DNA of 64,000 bases from Streptomyces cinnamoneus (GCF_014650495.1 NZ_BMVB01000008.1:1-64000); one strand, 5' to 3'; positions 8,961-19,393 are shown, numbered from the stretch's first letter. The notes: generated from the letters alone by a model not told the origin. Numbers and translations are program-made.

Positions 8961-9184
8961 GATGCGGACCTGTCCCCGGGCTCGTCGTCGACTGCCCGGC
9001 ATGGTGACTCGCCGAGAACGATGTACGAAGTGCTCCCGGTCTTCTCACCCTACTCCTGCCGTCGGTTCCGGGGCCGTCCGCGGCCCGGCGATTCCCCGGG
9101 GAGCGCAGGTGTGCGTTCGGCCCCGCCGAACGAGCCTGCCGCCGGACCCGCGGAGTGCGGTGAGGGTACTGCGAGCACGTCGAA

Positions 9185-9220
9185 TTCTCGGAGACAGGCG
9201 AGTTCTCGGAGACAGGCGAG
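9185..9220. repeat. Two exact 18-bp tandem repeats in leader of DUF5994 paralogue
   Basis: Units 9185-9202 and 9203-9220 are identical (TTCTCGGAGACAGGCGAG). The second ends 5 bases before the ATG at 9226, so each copy carries a GGAG-like ribosome site. The copy number could affect translation of the downstream frameshifted gene. Confidence 0.8.
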
Positions 9221-9225
9221 CGACC

Positions 9226-9691
9226 ATGGCCGATTCCGACGCCCCGCGCCTCCCCGGACTTCTGCCGGACGCGATCCACCACGCCGTGAAACCCGGAACG
9301 GCGCTCCTGCGGCTGGAGACGACGCAGGAGCGCGGAGGAATCCTGGACGGCGCGTGGTGGCCGCGCTCCCGCGACATCGGCTCCGAGCTTCCCGCCCTGA
9401 TCACCGCCCTGACCGAGCACCTCGGCCCCATCACGCGCGTCGGCCTGGACGCGAGCGCCTGGGAGGAGCTCCCCACACGGCTGACCGTCGACGACCGGGT
9501 CGTCCACCTCGATTCCTTCCCCCGTCGGTGACGCCACGGTCCTCATCACCCGGGGCGACAGCGATCACTTCGCCCTGCTGGTGGTCCCGCCCGACGCGGC
9601 ACGGGCCGCGATGGCCAGGGCCGTACGGGCCGACAACATCACCCAGGCCGAACAGATCCTCATCGACACCGGCAGCACCCCGCAGACCTGA
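9226..9691 (+). pseudogene. Frameshifted DUF5994 family gene
   Basis: The first frame starts at ATG 9226 and stops at 9531 (101 aa) with a typical DUF5994 start: GILDGAWWPRSRDIG and ITRVGLDAS. The missing family C-terminus continues in the next frame to a TGA at 9689-9691 and reads DATVLITRGD, then FALLVVPPDAA. It matches the intact neighbour's VHVGW to LLIIPP layout. Removing one C from the run of five at 9519-9523 joins the parts as VHLDSFPVGDATVLIT. So this is a disrupted gene, a phase-variable homopolymer or a sequencing error. It is divergent from the intact paralogue at 8388-8960. The 3' end is set by the second frame. Confidence 0.75.
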
Positions 9692-9715
9692 ACGTCCGGG
9701 CAGCGCGGCGTACGG

Positions 9716-10033
9716 TCAGCCCAGGAAGGACAGCCGGACCGTTCGGCCGGGGGCGTCCCGGCCGGTGGTCACCAGAACGACGGACTGCGAGGCCCCCAGC
9801 TCCAGCTCACCGCCGACCACGGGCAGCGTGGCGTGGGGCGGGACGAGGGCCGGGAGCATGTGGTCGCGGCCGGGACCCGCACCGCCGTGGCGGTCCTGCC
9901 AGCGGTCGTCCGCGCGAAGAACCTCACGGAAGGCCGCCAGCAGGTCGTCGTCACTGCCGGCCCCGGTCTCGATGACGGCCAGGCCGGACGTCGCGTGCGA
10001 GGTGAGGACGTTCAGCAGCCCGTCCTGGTTCAC
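9716..10033 (-). CDS. YjbQ/UPF0047 family protein, N-terminally short
   Basis: 105-aa protein of the YjbQ (UPF0047) family, some members of which have thiamine-phosphate synthase activity. The conserved SHATSGLAVIETGAGSDDD stretch, GRDHMLPALVPP and the closing VRLSFLG are all clear. Full-length family members are about 130-140 residues; here the first ~30 residues, a beta strand before GLLNV, are absent. The GTG start at 10033 overlaps the stop of a short upstream frame that begins at GTG 10104 or 10098 behind GGAGGG and reads VTVTGVPAEHP. That may be the lost N-terminus in another frame. The gene may thus be a fragment. Confidence 0.7.
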   Translation of the reverse strand: MNQDGLLNVLTSHATSGLAVIETGAGSDDDLLAAFREVLRADDRWQDRHGGAGPGRDHMLPALVPPHATLPVVGGELELGASQSVVLVTTGRDAPGRTVRLSFLG

Positions 10034-10169
10034 CGGTACTCGCTGTACAGGAGCAGTGCTGACGGCTGGACGGGGTGTTCCGCCGGGACTCCGGTCACCG
10101 TCACCGCCCTCCGGGCGGCGTACCGAAAACGCCCCTCCTGGCGGGGAGAGGCGCAGAATGTGGAGCGAG

Positions 10170-10242
10170 CGCCCCCGGCAGGACTCGAACCTGCGGCCAA
10201 GCGCTTAGAAGGCGCCTGCTCTATCCACTGAGCTACGGGGGC
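10170..10242 (-). tRNA. tRNA-Arg (anticodon TCT)
   Basis: 73-base cloverleaf on the minus strand. Acceptor stem GCCCCCG at 10236-10242 pairs with CGGGGGC at 10171-10177, with discriminator G at 10170. The D arm (GCTC...GAGC), an anticodon loop CTTCTAA giving anticodon TCT, and the T arm with GGTTCGAGTCC are all present. CCA is not encoded. It decodes AGA, a rare codon in this genome. Its 3' end points to the accessory DNA on the left. The region 10034-10169 otherwise holds only the possible YjbQ N-terminal fragment. Confidence 0.97.
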
Positions 10243-10389
10243 CGGTGTGTGCGGCGGTCGCGGACGGCTGAAGCCCCGGGCTCGGTGGTGCCGTGACCTT
10301 GCCGGGGACAAGGATAGGGCTCCGCGTACCTCGTCCCGGTTGCTTCACCTCCGTGACACGATGTGGAGGTTCGGTGAAGCGGTCCTGAT

Positions 10390-10415
10390 AATCGCAGGCA
10401 GGTGCGATTTTCGCA
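10390..10415. promoter_or_regulatory. Overlapping inverted repeats upstream of dynA
   Basis: The gap between the tRNA and dynA (10243-10538) is relatively AT-rich near its middle. It contains AATCGCA (10390-10396), a 6-base spacer and TGCGATT (10403-10409), a perfect 7-bp inverted repeat. The right arm shares bases with a second palindrome, TGCGA-TTT-TCGCA (10403-10415). The arrangement looks like two overlapping operator halves about 125-150 bases before dynA. No known regulator site is recognised. Confidence 0.4.
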
Positions 10416-10538
10416 TCGTTTTTGACGTCTCAGGTGCGGGGTGTTGTCTACTCGTTATGCCTGGGCCTCTTGCGCCACGCCTCGCGCGCCAGGGGCTATA
10501 CGCTTCAAAAACACACCAGAATTGGGCATTCTGCACGT

Positions 10539-12179
10539 GTGGCGACCTTGGACGTACGGCCCCGACTGCTTGACGCGCTGTCCGCACTGCGTGACCGCGT
10601 GGACGCCGCACGCTTCCCGCTCCCCCTCCCGGGCGCCGCCCGCGCCCGTCGCAACCGGGCCGAGCTCCTGGCGCAGCTCGACGACTACTTGGTGCCCCGG
10701 CTGTGCGCCCCCGAAGCGCCGTTGCTGGCGGTCGTCGGGGGGTCCACGGGGGCCGGGAAGTCCACTCTGGTCAACTCGCTGGTGGGGCGCCGGGTCACTG
10801 AAGCCGGGGTGCTGCGGCCGACAACCCGCACGCCAGTTCTGGTGTGTCATCCGGATGACCACCACTGGTTCGCCGGCGACCGCGTCCTGCCGAAGCTGCA
10901 GCGGGTCTGGGTGCCGAACCAGGAGGCCGCCGCAGCCGCGTTCGAGGCGGAGGCGATGGACGACGCCGGCGCCGACGCCCTGGAGGAGCCGGCCGACGAC
11001 GGGCCGCTCTCCCTGCGCATCGAGACCGACCGCGCCATGCCCCGCGGCCTCGCCCTCCTCGACGCGCCCGACATCGACTCCCTCGTCGCCCGCAACCGCG
11101 AACTCGCCGCCGCCCTCGTCTGCGCGGCCGACATCTGGGTGCTCGTCACCACCGCCACCCGTTACGCCGATGCGGTGCCCTGGCACCTGCTGCGCACGGC
11201 CAAGGAGTACGACGTCACGCTCGTCACCGTCCTGGACCGGGTGCCGCACCAGGTGGCCGTCGAGGTGTCCCGGCAGTACGACGCGCTGCTGGAGAACGCG
11301 GGCCTCGGCGACGTGCCCCGCTTCACCATCCCCGAGCTCCCCGAGTCCGCGGGCTGCGGCGGACTGCTGCCCTCCACCGCCGTCGCCGGGCTGCGCGCCT
11401 GGCTCGCCCAGCAGGCCGAGGACCCCGCCGCCCGCACCGTCGCCACCGCCCGGACCGCGCGCGGGGTGCTCTCCTCGCTGGGATCACGGCTGCCCGGCCT
11501 CGCCGGCGCCTCGGCCGTACAGCACGCGGCGGCCGTCCGGCTGCTGCAGCGCGTCGAGGACGCGTACGGGCGAGCCGTCGAGCGCGTGCGGCGCGAGATC
11601 GGGGCGGGCGAGGCACTGGCCGGCGACGCCCTCACGCACTGGCGCGGCTACCCCCGCGACAGCGCCCCCGACGAGCTGCTCACCGCCCTCACCGGTTCCG
11701 TCATCGCCCTGCTGAGCTGCGCCGCCGACGCCGCCGACGAGGAGATCGCCGCGGCCTGCGGCAGCGACCCGGCGGCCGCGACGGCCCTCGCCCCCGCCGA
11801 CCCCGACGGGGCCCGGGCCCGCATCGGCGTGGCCGTACGCCGCTGGCGGCGCTGCCTGGAGGAGATCGCGGAGGAGGAGGTGCGGGCCGCCGAGCGCGAC
11901 CGCGGGCCCGAGAGCGAACGCACCGCCGCACTGCTGGCCGCGGCGCTGCTGGGCGGCCGCCGCGCGGCCAAGGCGGGGGACCAGCTGGCGCAGACCTTCG
12001 GCGCGCAGGGCGCGCTGCGGCTGCGGGACCGGGGCGGGCAGTTGCTGGCCGACTGCCTCGAACAGGTCCTGGACGCCGAGCGGGACCGCAGGGCGGCCCC
12101 CCTGGAGGCCCTGAACATGACCCCCGACCACCAGGTCGAGCTCATCGCGGCGCTGTCCGTACTGCAGAAGGAGACATGA
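10539..12179 (+). CDS. dynA: Dynamin-like GTPase DynA (sporulation septation)
   Basis: 546-aa protein from GTG 10539. A longer reading from ATG 10422 adds a poorly conserved-looking leader, and no clear ribosome site exists for either. The P-loop GGSTGAGKS lies near residues 67-75, a G3-like DAPD follows [11 protein letters not shown], and VLDR sits at the G4 position. The C-terminal half is helical and Ala/Arg-rich, with no transmembrane helix. In Streptomyces, DynA and DynB act together at sporulation septa and stabilise FtsZ rings; DynA is the soluble partner. The stop overlaps the dynB start (ATGA), and ssbB follows. The family is clear; the exact DynA identity rests on the pair and its architecture. 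Confidence 0.8.
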   Translation: MATLDVRPRLLDALSALRDRVDAARFPLPLPGAARARRNRAELLAQLDDYLVPRLCAPEAPLLAVVGGSTGAGKSTLVNSLVGRRVTEAGVLRPTTRTPVLVCHPDDHHWFAGDRVLPKLQRVWVPNQEAAAAAFEAEAMDDAGADALEEPADDGPLSLRIETDRAMPRGLALLDAPDIDSLVARNRELAAALVCAADIWVLVTTATRYADAVPWHLLRTAKEYDVTLVTVLDRVPHQVAVEVSRQYDALLENAGLGDVPRFTIPELPESAGCGGLLPSTAVAGLRAWLAQQAEDPAARTVATARTARGVLSSLGSRLPGLAGASAVQHAAAVRLLQRVEDAYGRAVERVRREIGAGEALAGDALTHWRGYPRDSAPDELLTALTGSVIALLSCAADAADEEIAAACGSDPAAATALAPADPDGARARIGVAVRRWRRCLEEIAEEEVRAAERDRGPESERTAALLAAALLGGRRAAKAGDQLAQTFGAQGALRLRDRGGQLLADCLEQVLDAERDRRAAPLEALNMTPDHQVELIAALSVLQKET

Positions 12180-14104
12180 CCGCCGTGCCGACAGCAGACG
12201 AAGTCAACCGCTTCTGGAACGACGGGCTGATCGCGCGCCGCAACCGGCCCGAACGCGCCCCCCAGCGCACGGCACCGCCGCCGCCCCCGCCGCCCCCCGT
12301 CCCCCGCGTCGCGGCCTCGCCCTCCCCCGCGGGACTGGTGCTGCGGCCCCGGCTCGACGCCCTGCGCGAGCTGGTCGGGCTCTCCCGGGCGCGCCTGGAC
12401 CGCCGCACCCTCGCCGAGGCGGGCCGGGTGCTGGAGGAGGCGGCCGCCCGGCACCGGTACGCGCTGGACCTGACGGTCGTGGCCCTCGCGGGCGCGACCG
12501 GAAGCGGCAAGTCCACGCTGTTCAACGCCCTCGCCCGGGCCCAGCTCTCGGAGGCGGGGGTGCGCCGGCCGACCACCGCGATGCCCATCTCCTGCGCCTG
12601 GACCGACCGCGCGGACGGCCTGCTGGACCGGCTCGGCATCCCCGCCCGGGCGCGGCGGCAGCCGGTGCGCCCGTACGACCCCGCGCTGAGCGGGCTCGTC
12701 CTGCTCGACCTGCCCGACCACGACTCGGCGGCGGCCGGCCACCGGGAACAGGTCGACCGGCTGCTGGGGCTGGTGGACGCGGTGATCTGGGTGGTGGACC
12801 CGGAGAAGTACGCCGACGCGGTGCTGCACGAGCGCTACCTGCGGCCGCTGGCCGGCTACGCGGAGGTCACCTTCGTCGTGCTCAACCAGGTCGACCGGCT
12901 CTCGGAGGACGCGGCGGACCAGGTCCTGGACGACCTGCGGCGGCTGCTGGACGAGGACGGGATCGCGCTCGGCGAGCACGGCGAGCCGGGGGCCGCGGTG
13001 CTGGCGCTGTCCGGGCTGACGGGCGCGGGCGTCGGTGAACTGCGCGAGGCGCTCGGGCTGTTCGTGGCCCGCCGCAACGCCGCGGAGCTGCGCCTGACGG
13101 CCGACGTGGACGGCGTCTCGGCGCGGCTGCGTTCGGCGTACGTGGCGGACGGGCGGCCCGGGCTGACGGAACGGGCCCGCCAGGAGTTCGAGGACCGGCT
13201 GGCGGAGGCGGTGGGCGCGCAGGCCGCGGGCCTGGCGGCGGAACGCGCCTGGCGGCGGGACGCCGAGCGGGCCTGCGGGACGTCGTGGACGCGGCTGCGG
13301 TGCTGGACGGAGCGGGGCCGCGGGCAGGTCTTCAGGGTGCTGGGCGCCAGGGGACCGGCCACCGGAAGCACGGATTCCGCAGTGGTCGACTCCGGCCCCC
13401 TCACGCCGTCGCGGCGCCGCACGGCGTCCCGGCCGCTGGTCGAGCAGGCCGTGCGGGCCCTGGCCTACGAGGCGTCCGCCGGTCTGCCCGGCCCCTGGGC
13501 GCAGGCCGTCCGCGAGGCGGCGGGGCGCGGGGCGGAGGGACTGGCGGAGGCGCTGGACGAGGTGGCCGCGGCGGCCACCACGGCGGCGGCGACGGGCACG
13601 CGGCGCGCGGGCCTGGGCCTGCCGGGCGGCCCGCGCACGGGCGAGGGCCGCGCCGACGGCGGCCGTACGGGCGTGTGGCCCACGGGCATCGGGCGGGCGG
13701 CCCCGGGGCGCTCGGGCGCCGGGCGGGCTCGCGGGGGCGCGGCGCCGAGGCCGGGTCGTCCCCGCTGGTGGGCGGCGATCGCGGCGGGGCAGGGGGCGCT
13801 GTCGGCGCTCCAGTTGCTGGGTCTGGTCTGGCTGGGCGGCCTGCTCGCGGGGGAGTTCGCCGGTCCGTGGTGGGTGCCGGGCGCCCTGATGGCGGGCGGC
13901 ACGCTCGGGGGGCCGGTGCTGGCGTGGTGCGGCCGCCTGGCGGCGCGCGGCCCGGCGCGGGGCCACGGGCTGGAGACCGAACGCCGCCTGCGCGGGGCGG
14001 CCGCCGGCTGCGGGCGGGCGCGGGTCCTGGAGCCGGTGGCGGCCGAGCTCCTGCGGTACCGGGAGGTCCGGGCGCAGTTCGTGATCGCGGCGGGCGAGGC
14101 GTAG
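12176..14104 (+). CDS. dynB: Dynamin-like GTPase DynB, membrane-anchored
   Basis: 642-aa second dynamin-like GTPase, starting at the ATG that overlaps the dynA stop. It has a Pro-rich N-terminal patch, a P-loop GATGSGKS near residues 105-112, a G3-type DLPDHD, and NQVD as the G4 base-recognition motif. Residues ~440-530 hold a Gly/Arg-rich linker. Two hydrophobic helices follow from about residue 535 ([18 protein letters not shown] and [18 protein letters not shown]), then a cytoplasmic helix. The membrane hairpin fits DynB, which recruits DynA to the septal membrane. Together with ssbB downstream, the locus is a sporulation cell-division and chromosome-segregation group. Confidence 0.82.
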   Translation: MTAVPTADEVNRFWNDGLIARRNRPERAPQRTAPPPPPPPPVPRVAASPSPAGLVLRPRLDALRELVGLSRARLDRRTLAEAGRVLEEAAARHRYALDLTVVALAGATGSGKSTLFNALARAQLSEAGVRRPTTAMPISCAWTDRADGLLDRLGIPARARRQPVRPYDPALSGLVLLDLPDHDSAAAGHREQVDRLLGLVDAVIWVVDPEKYADAVLHERYLRPLAGYAEVTFVVLNQVDRLSEDAADQVLDDLRRLLDEDGIALGEHGEPGAAVLALSGLTGAGVGELREALGLFVARRNAAELRLTADVDGVSARLRSAYVADGRPGLTERARQEFEDRLAEAVGAQAAGLAAERAWRRDAERACGTSWTRLRCWTERGRGQVFRVLGARGPATGSTDSAVVDSGPLTPSRRRTASRPLVEQAVRALAYEASAGLPGPWAQAVREAAGRGAEGLAEALDEVAAAATTAAATGTRRAGLGLPGGPRTGEGRADGGRTGVWPTGIGRAAPGRSGAGRARGGAAPRPGRPRWWAAIAAGQGALSALQLLGLVWLGGLLAGEFAGPWWVPGALMAGGTLGGPVLAWCGRLAARGPARGHGLETERRLRGAAAGCGRARVLEPVAAELLRYREVRAQFVIAAGEA

Positions 14105-14124
14105 CCGCCACCTGCCACGGCGCC

Positions 14125-14179
14125 GCACCCCTGAGGGCGGAGGCACCCCTGCGGGCGGATGCAACCCCTGCGGGTGACG
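14125..14179. repeat. Three imperfect 18-19 bp tandem repeats between dynB and ssbB
   Basis: Units begin at 14125, 14143 and 14161. Each carries a GCACCCCTGnGGG core (GCAACCCCTGCGGG in the third), which can fold into a tiny CCC/GGG hairpin. They sit between the dynB stop and the DnaA boxes. The 18-base period continues in the spacing of those boxes. Confidence 0.7.
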
Positions 14180-14182
14180 GAG

Positions 14183-14209
14183 TTGTCCACAACCGGGCGT
14201 CCGTCCACA
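14183..14209 (+). promoter_or_regulatory. Two direct DnaA boxes upstream of ssbB
   Basis: TTGTCCACA (14183-14191) is identical to the preferred Streptomyces DnaA box, and CCGTCCACA (14201-14209) fits its degenerate form. They lie in the same orientation, 18 bases apart, 66-92 bases before the ssbB start. Known: Streptomyces DnaA binds clusters of such boxes at oriC. Inference: DnaA may control ssbB, or bind here as a local cluster. Confidence 0.55.
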
Positions 14210-14274
14210 GGGCCCGGCAGGCTCCGGCGATCGGGGGCACCATGACGTCATCAGCCGACGGGGGAGGGTTTTCG

Positions 14275-14727
14275 ATGAACGAGACGCTGGTGACGGTCGT
14301 GGGCAACGTGGCCACGCCGCCGGATTTCCGCGAGGCGGCGAACGGCGCGGCGGTCTCCCGCTTCCGGCTCGCGGCGACCGTGCGCCGCTGGGACCGGGAA
14401 CGCGCGGAATGGACGGATGCGTACACGAGCTTTTACACAGTGTGGGCATGGCGGGCCCTGGCAGCGAATGTGGTCGGGTCGGTGACGGTCGGTGAACCTC
14501 TGATCGTCCAAGGAAAGTTGAGAATTCAGGAGCAGGAGCGCGAAGGAAAGCGCTGGCTCTCGGCGGACATTGACGCCCTGTCGATCGGCCATGACCTGGC
14601 GCGCGGCACCTCGGCATTCCGCCGGGTCTCCCCGGCCGTGGCGCAGGCGCCGAAGCCCCTCACGACCCCCGCTCCGACGAGGGCTTCCGCGGAGCGAGAC
14701 GTGGCGGAGGCGGCACCATCCCTCTGA
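14275..14727 (+). CDS. ssbB: Single-stranded DNA-binding protein SsbB
   Basis: 150-aa SSB-family protein. ATG 14275 is chosen because GGGGAGGG lies 6-13 bases upstream; an in-frame ATG at 14242 has no such site. The OB fold begins NETLVTVVGNVATPPDFRE and continues through VSRFRLAAT, WTDAYTSFY, GSVTVGEPLIVQGKLRIQ and WLSADIDALSIGHDL. Past residue ~110 the tail is Pro/Ala-rich and lacks the acidic DDDIPF-type tip of replicative SsbA. Known: SsbB of S. coelicolor is the paralogue linked to chromosome segregation during sporulation. Its place behind the two dynamin genes fits that role. Confidence 0.88.
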   Translation: MNETLVTVVGNVATPPDFREAANGAAVSRFRLAATVRRWDRERAEWTDAYTSFYTVWAWRALAANVVGSVTVGEPLIVQGKLRIQEQEREGKRWLSADIDALSIGHDLARGTSAFRRVSPAVAQAPKPLTTPAPTRASAERDVAEAAPSL

Positions 14728-14963
14728 AATGAGGCATTTGTCCCGGGGATTTATCGATAATTCCAGGGCTCATGCGCCTATGCGATAACGATTCCGATTC
14801 GGATCGGTAGTGCGAACGCATCTTCGGGGATCACGTTGCGCCCGCTCCTTAGGATCCCGTGCATAGCAACGGGGGCTTCTGAGTTTTGAGTTGCCCGGCG
14901 GGGCGCGTCCGCAGTGGTCTGCACCTGATCTTGTGATGGCCGTGCCCGCTCGAAAGGAAATCC

Positions 14964-16388
14964 ATGAACTCTGTAAAGGGGCGGGGCGCCGCGCGCCTTG
15001 CATCGGCGATCCTCGCGTCCGGCCTGGCAATCGGCGGCACGGTCGCCCTGGCTGGTCCGGCGGCCGCGGACGAGGCGTCGCAGAACCAGGGCGGCGTGAC
15101 CGCCATGCTCGGCCGTATCACGGCCGGCGGCGGGGCCGTCGTGCAGGACCGGCGCAAGACCGGGGACGTCATGGCCGGGCTGTTCGAGATGAAGGTCGAC
15201 GGCGGCGGCACGCTTCAGACGTACTGCATCGACATCCTCACCAACACCGTCGGCGGCGCGAAGTACAAGGAGACGGGCTGGAGCGAGTCGTCCCTGCACA
15301 ACAACGCCAACGCGGGGAAGATCCGCTGGATCCTGCAGCACTCCTACCCGCAGGTCAACGACCTCACCGCGCTGGCGAAGGCGGCGGGCGCCGACAAGCT
15401 GGACGCCAACACCGCGGCCACCGGCACCCAGGTCGCCATCTGGCGCTACTCGGACAACGTCAAGGTCGACGCCAAGAGCCCCGCCGCCGAGAAGCTCGCG
15501 GACTACCTCACCAAGAGCGCGGAGAACGTCGAGGAGCCCAAGGCGTCCCTGTCGCTCACTCCGCCGGCCGTCTCCGGCAAGTCCGGCCAGCGCATCGGCC
15601 CGGTCACCGTGCACACCAACGCGGGCAGCGTCGCCGTCGCCCCCACCGGGGACGCCGCCGCCAGGAAGGTGCAGGTCGTCGACAAGGCCGGCAAGCCGCT
15701 GACCTCCACGGCCAACGGCGGGGAGCTCTACTTCGACGTGCCGGCCGGCACCCCCGACGGCTCCGCCTCGCTCAAGGCGACCGCCGCCACCAAGGTCCCC
15801 GTCGGCCGTGCCTTCATCGGCGACCACACCCGGACCCAGACGATGATCCTGGCCGGCTCCAGCGAGAGCACCGTCTCCGCCACCGCCACCGCCACCTGGG
15901 CCACCAAGGGCGCGATACCGGCCCTCACCGCCAGGAAGAGCTGCGAGAAGGGCGGCGTGGAGATCACCGCCGACAACAAGGGTGACCAGCCCTTCACCTT
16001 CGAGCTCGACGGCAAGAAGCACACCCTCAGGCCCGGCGGCTCCGAGACCACCCTGGTGAAGGTCGGCGAGGACCAGGCGTACAAGATCACGGTCACGGGT
16101 CCGAACGGCTTCTCCAAGACGTTCTCCGGCATCCTCGACTGCAGGACCGCCGAGACCGGCACCACCGGCGGCTCGGGTGCCACGGGCGGCTCCGGCGGCC
16201 CCTCGGCCTCGCCGAGCGCCCCGGCCGGCACCACCGGCGGCTCCACCGGCTCCACCACGGGCGGTGACCTCGCCAACACCGGCAGCAGCAGCGCCACGCC
16301 CGTCATTGCGGGTGTGGCCATCGCGCTCATGGTGGTCGGCGGCGGCGCCGTCTTCCTCCTCCGCCGGAAGAACACCGCAGGGCAGTAG
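14964..16388 (+). CDS. LAXTG-anchored surface protein with thioester (TQXA) domain
   Basis: 474-aa secreted protein with AAGGAAA before its ATG. A signal peptide spans about residues 1-36 (cleavage near AAAD-E). The N-terminal domain has the thioester signature: Cys88 in TYCIDI and Gln156 in TQVAIW, which in known thioester domains form an internal Cys-Gln bond able to bind surfaces covalently. A beta-rich region follows, with another Cys pair (SCEKGG, LDCRT). The tail has a Gly/Ser/Thr-rich wall-spanning segment, LANTG at 436-440, a transmembrane helix and a basic end (LLRRKN). This is a class E sortase substrate. It is a single gene; the sortase is not in this window. Confidence 0.92.
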   Translation: MNSVKGRGAARLASAILASGLAIGGTVALAGPAAADEASQNQGGVTAMLGRITAGGGAVVQDRRKTGDVMAGLFEMKVDGGGTLQTYCIDILTNTVGGAKYKETGWSESSLHNNANAGKIRWILQHSYPQVNDLTALAKAAGADKLDANTAATGTQVAIWRYSDNVKVDAKSPAAEKLADYLTKSAENVEEPKASLSLTPPAVSGKSGQRIGPVTVHTNAGSVAVAPTGDAAARKVQVVDKAGKPLTSTANGGELYFDVPAGTPDGSASLKATAATKVPVGRAFIGDHTRTQTMILAGSSESTVSATATATWATKGAIPALTARKSCEKGGVEITADNKGDQPFTFELDGKKHTLRPGGSETTLVKVGEDQAYKITVTGPNGFSKTFSGILDCRTAETGTTGGSGATGGSGGPSASPSAPAGTTGGSTGSTTGGDLANTGSSSATPVIAGVAIALMVVGGGAVFLLRRKNTAGQ

Positions 16389-16559
16389 GGGCGCGTCACG
16401 CCCGGTGCACGACCGGTGACCGGGGCGTCGCTCCGGTCACCGGCCCGCCGGGATACAACGCGTTTCCGCCCAGGGCTTCCCGTACGGCAAGATGGGGTGT
16501 ATCTGCCCTCACGCGGCGGAGCCGCACATTGGCCCTTCTCGATTGCCGGACGGTTTCTC

Positions 16560-18224
<1,665 letters not shown>

Positions 18225-18226
18225 CC

Positions 18227-18673
18227 GTGGCACGCCACCAGTACTCCTGCCCCCTGCGCTGGTCCGACATGGACGCCTACGGCCATGTCAACAACGCGGT
18301 CTTCCTGCGCTACCTCGAAGAGGCGCGGATCGACCTCATCCACCAACTGCGGCTCAAGGCCGGCGAAGGCTCCTTCGTCGACGGCTCCGTCGTGGCCCGG
18401 CACGAGATCGACTACCTGCGTCCGCTGGTCCACCGCGCCGAGCCGGTGACCGTCGAGACGTGGGTGACCAAGGTCGGCGCCGCCTCCATGACCGTCTCCT
18501 ACGAGGTCAAGGACGCGGAGCAGGTCTACGTGCGGGCCAGCACCGTCGTGGTCCCCTTCGACCTCGCCTCCGGGCGGCCCCGGCGGGTCACCGCCGAGGA
18601 GAAGGAACTGCTGAAGACGTTTGCCGATGAGCCCGCCGAGCCCACGGGCTCCGAGGAGGCCGTCGCCGCATGA
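18227..18673 (+). CDS. Acyl-CoA thioesterase, 4HBT hotdog fold
   Basis: 148-aa single-domain thioesterase. GTG 18227 lies two bases after the ettA stop. The hotdog signature is clear: RWSDMDAYGHVNNAVFLRY, with the Asp and HVNN that shape the 4-hydroxybenzoyl-CoA/YbgC-type active site, then ARHEIDYLRPL and PVTVETWVTKVG. The last ~20 residues are acidic and Ala-rich. It probably hydrolyses acyl-CoA or acyl-ACP thioesters; substrate not predictable. It overlaps the next gene by four bases. Confidence 0.9.
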   Translation: MARHQYSCPLRWSDMDAYGHVNNAVFLRYLEEARIDLIHQLRLKAGEGSFVDGSVVARHEIDYLRPLVHRAEPVTVETWVTKVGAASMTVSYEVKDAEQVYVRASTVVVPFDLASGRPRRVTAEEKELLKTFADEPAEPTGSEEAVAA

Positions 18674-19368
18674 CGCAGCGGCTGTGCTTCGCCGACGCCG
18701 GGGAGGCGGCCGACCTGGCCGCCTTCCTGGCCCGGCTGATCCACTACGACCGGGCCGCCGCGGTCCGGCTCCAGGCCGGCGGCGGGGTCCTCGCCGTCTT
18801 CGGCCGGCCGCCGTCCTTCGAGGTCCTCGCGGTCCGCACGGCCCGTCTGGCCGAGAAGACGGGTCCGCTCGACGTCACCGTCTCCGCCGGCCGGCTCACC
18901 GACGAGCTGGACGCCGGACGGCCGGTGCCGGGCAACGGCGTGGAGATCGGCGTCCCCGAGACCGTCACCGGCCCGCCGTGGGCCGGCGTCCTGCCGCCGC
19001 GCGGCGGCTGGCAGCGGGTCGAGGGCTTCCCGGGCCCGGAGGCCGTGCGCGGCGCGGTCGCCGCGGCCGTCGCGGAGTTCCGCGCCCGTGACGAGGCGCT
19101 GCCCGAGCAGCGCCGCACCCGCGCCGAGCGCGACCGCATCGGCCGGGAGATCTGGTCCCGCACCCTCGGCGACACCGGGCTGCCGCTGCGCGCGGTGCAC
19201 GCCGCCCAGTCGCTGGGCTTCCTGCGGGGCCCCCGCCCGGACAACGGCGCCGCCGAGCCGCCGGTCCTCTTCACGGCCCGCGGCTGGCTGCGCCTGCGCA
19301 CGCCCTACGGCTCGATCGCCGTCAGCACGGGCGGCGGCCTGCGGGACCTCACCGTCACCCCGGCCTGA
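18670..19368 (+). CDS. Conserved hypothetical protein after the thioesterase
   Basis: 232-aa soluble protein, with an ATG overlapping the thioesterase stop (ATGA). It is Ala/Arg-rich with a central helical stretch (RRTRAERDRIGREIWSR). The ends predict beta strands (VLAVFGRPPSFEVLAVRTAR near the start; FTARGWLRLRTPYGSIAV near the end). No signal peptide, membrane helix or known catalytic motif. The gene is coupled to the thioesterase and ettA, which suggests a shared transcript. I do not recognise a family. Confidence 0.75.
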   Translation: MTQRLCFADAGEAADLAAFLARLIHYDRAAAVRLQAGGGVLAVFGRPPSFEVLAVRTARLAEKTGPLDVTVSAGRLTDELDAGRPVPGNGVEIGVPETVTGPPWAGVLPPRGGWQRVEGFPGPEAVRGAVAAAVAEFRARDEALPEQRRTRAERDRIGREIWSRTLGDTGLPLRAVHAAQSLGFLRGPRPDNGAAEPPVLFTARGWLRLRTPYGSIAVSTGGGLRDLTVTPA

Positions 19369-19393
19369 GCCCCGCGCAGTGCCGGCGCCGCCG

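Noticed and set aside
8086..9225. Plus-strand coding continuing upstream of the DUF5994 paralogue
   Set aside because: The upstream part has no start signal and mirrors the coupled minus-strand genes. Only the part from ATG 9226 shows a family motif.
11648..14617. A 989-residue minus-strand frame opposite dynA/dynB/ssbB
   Set aside because: It is a mirror of the dynamin and SSB genes, which have clear GTPase and OB-fold motifs on the plus strand.
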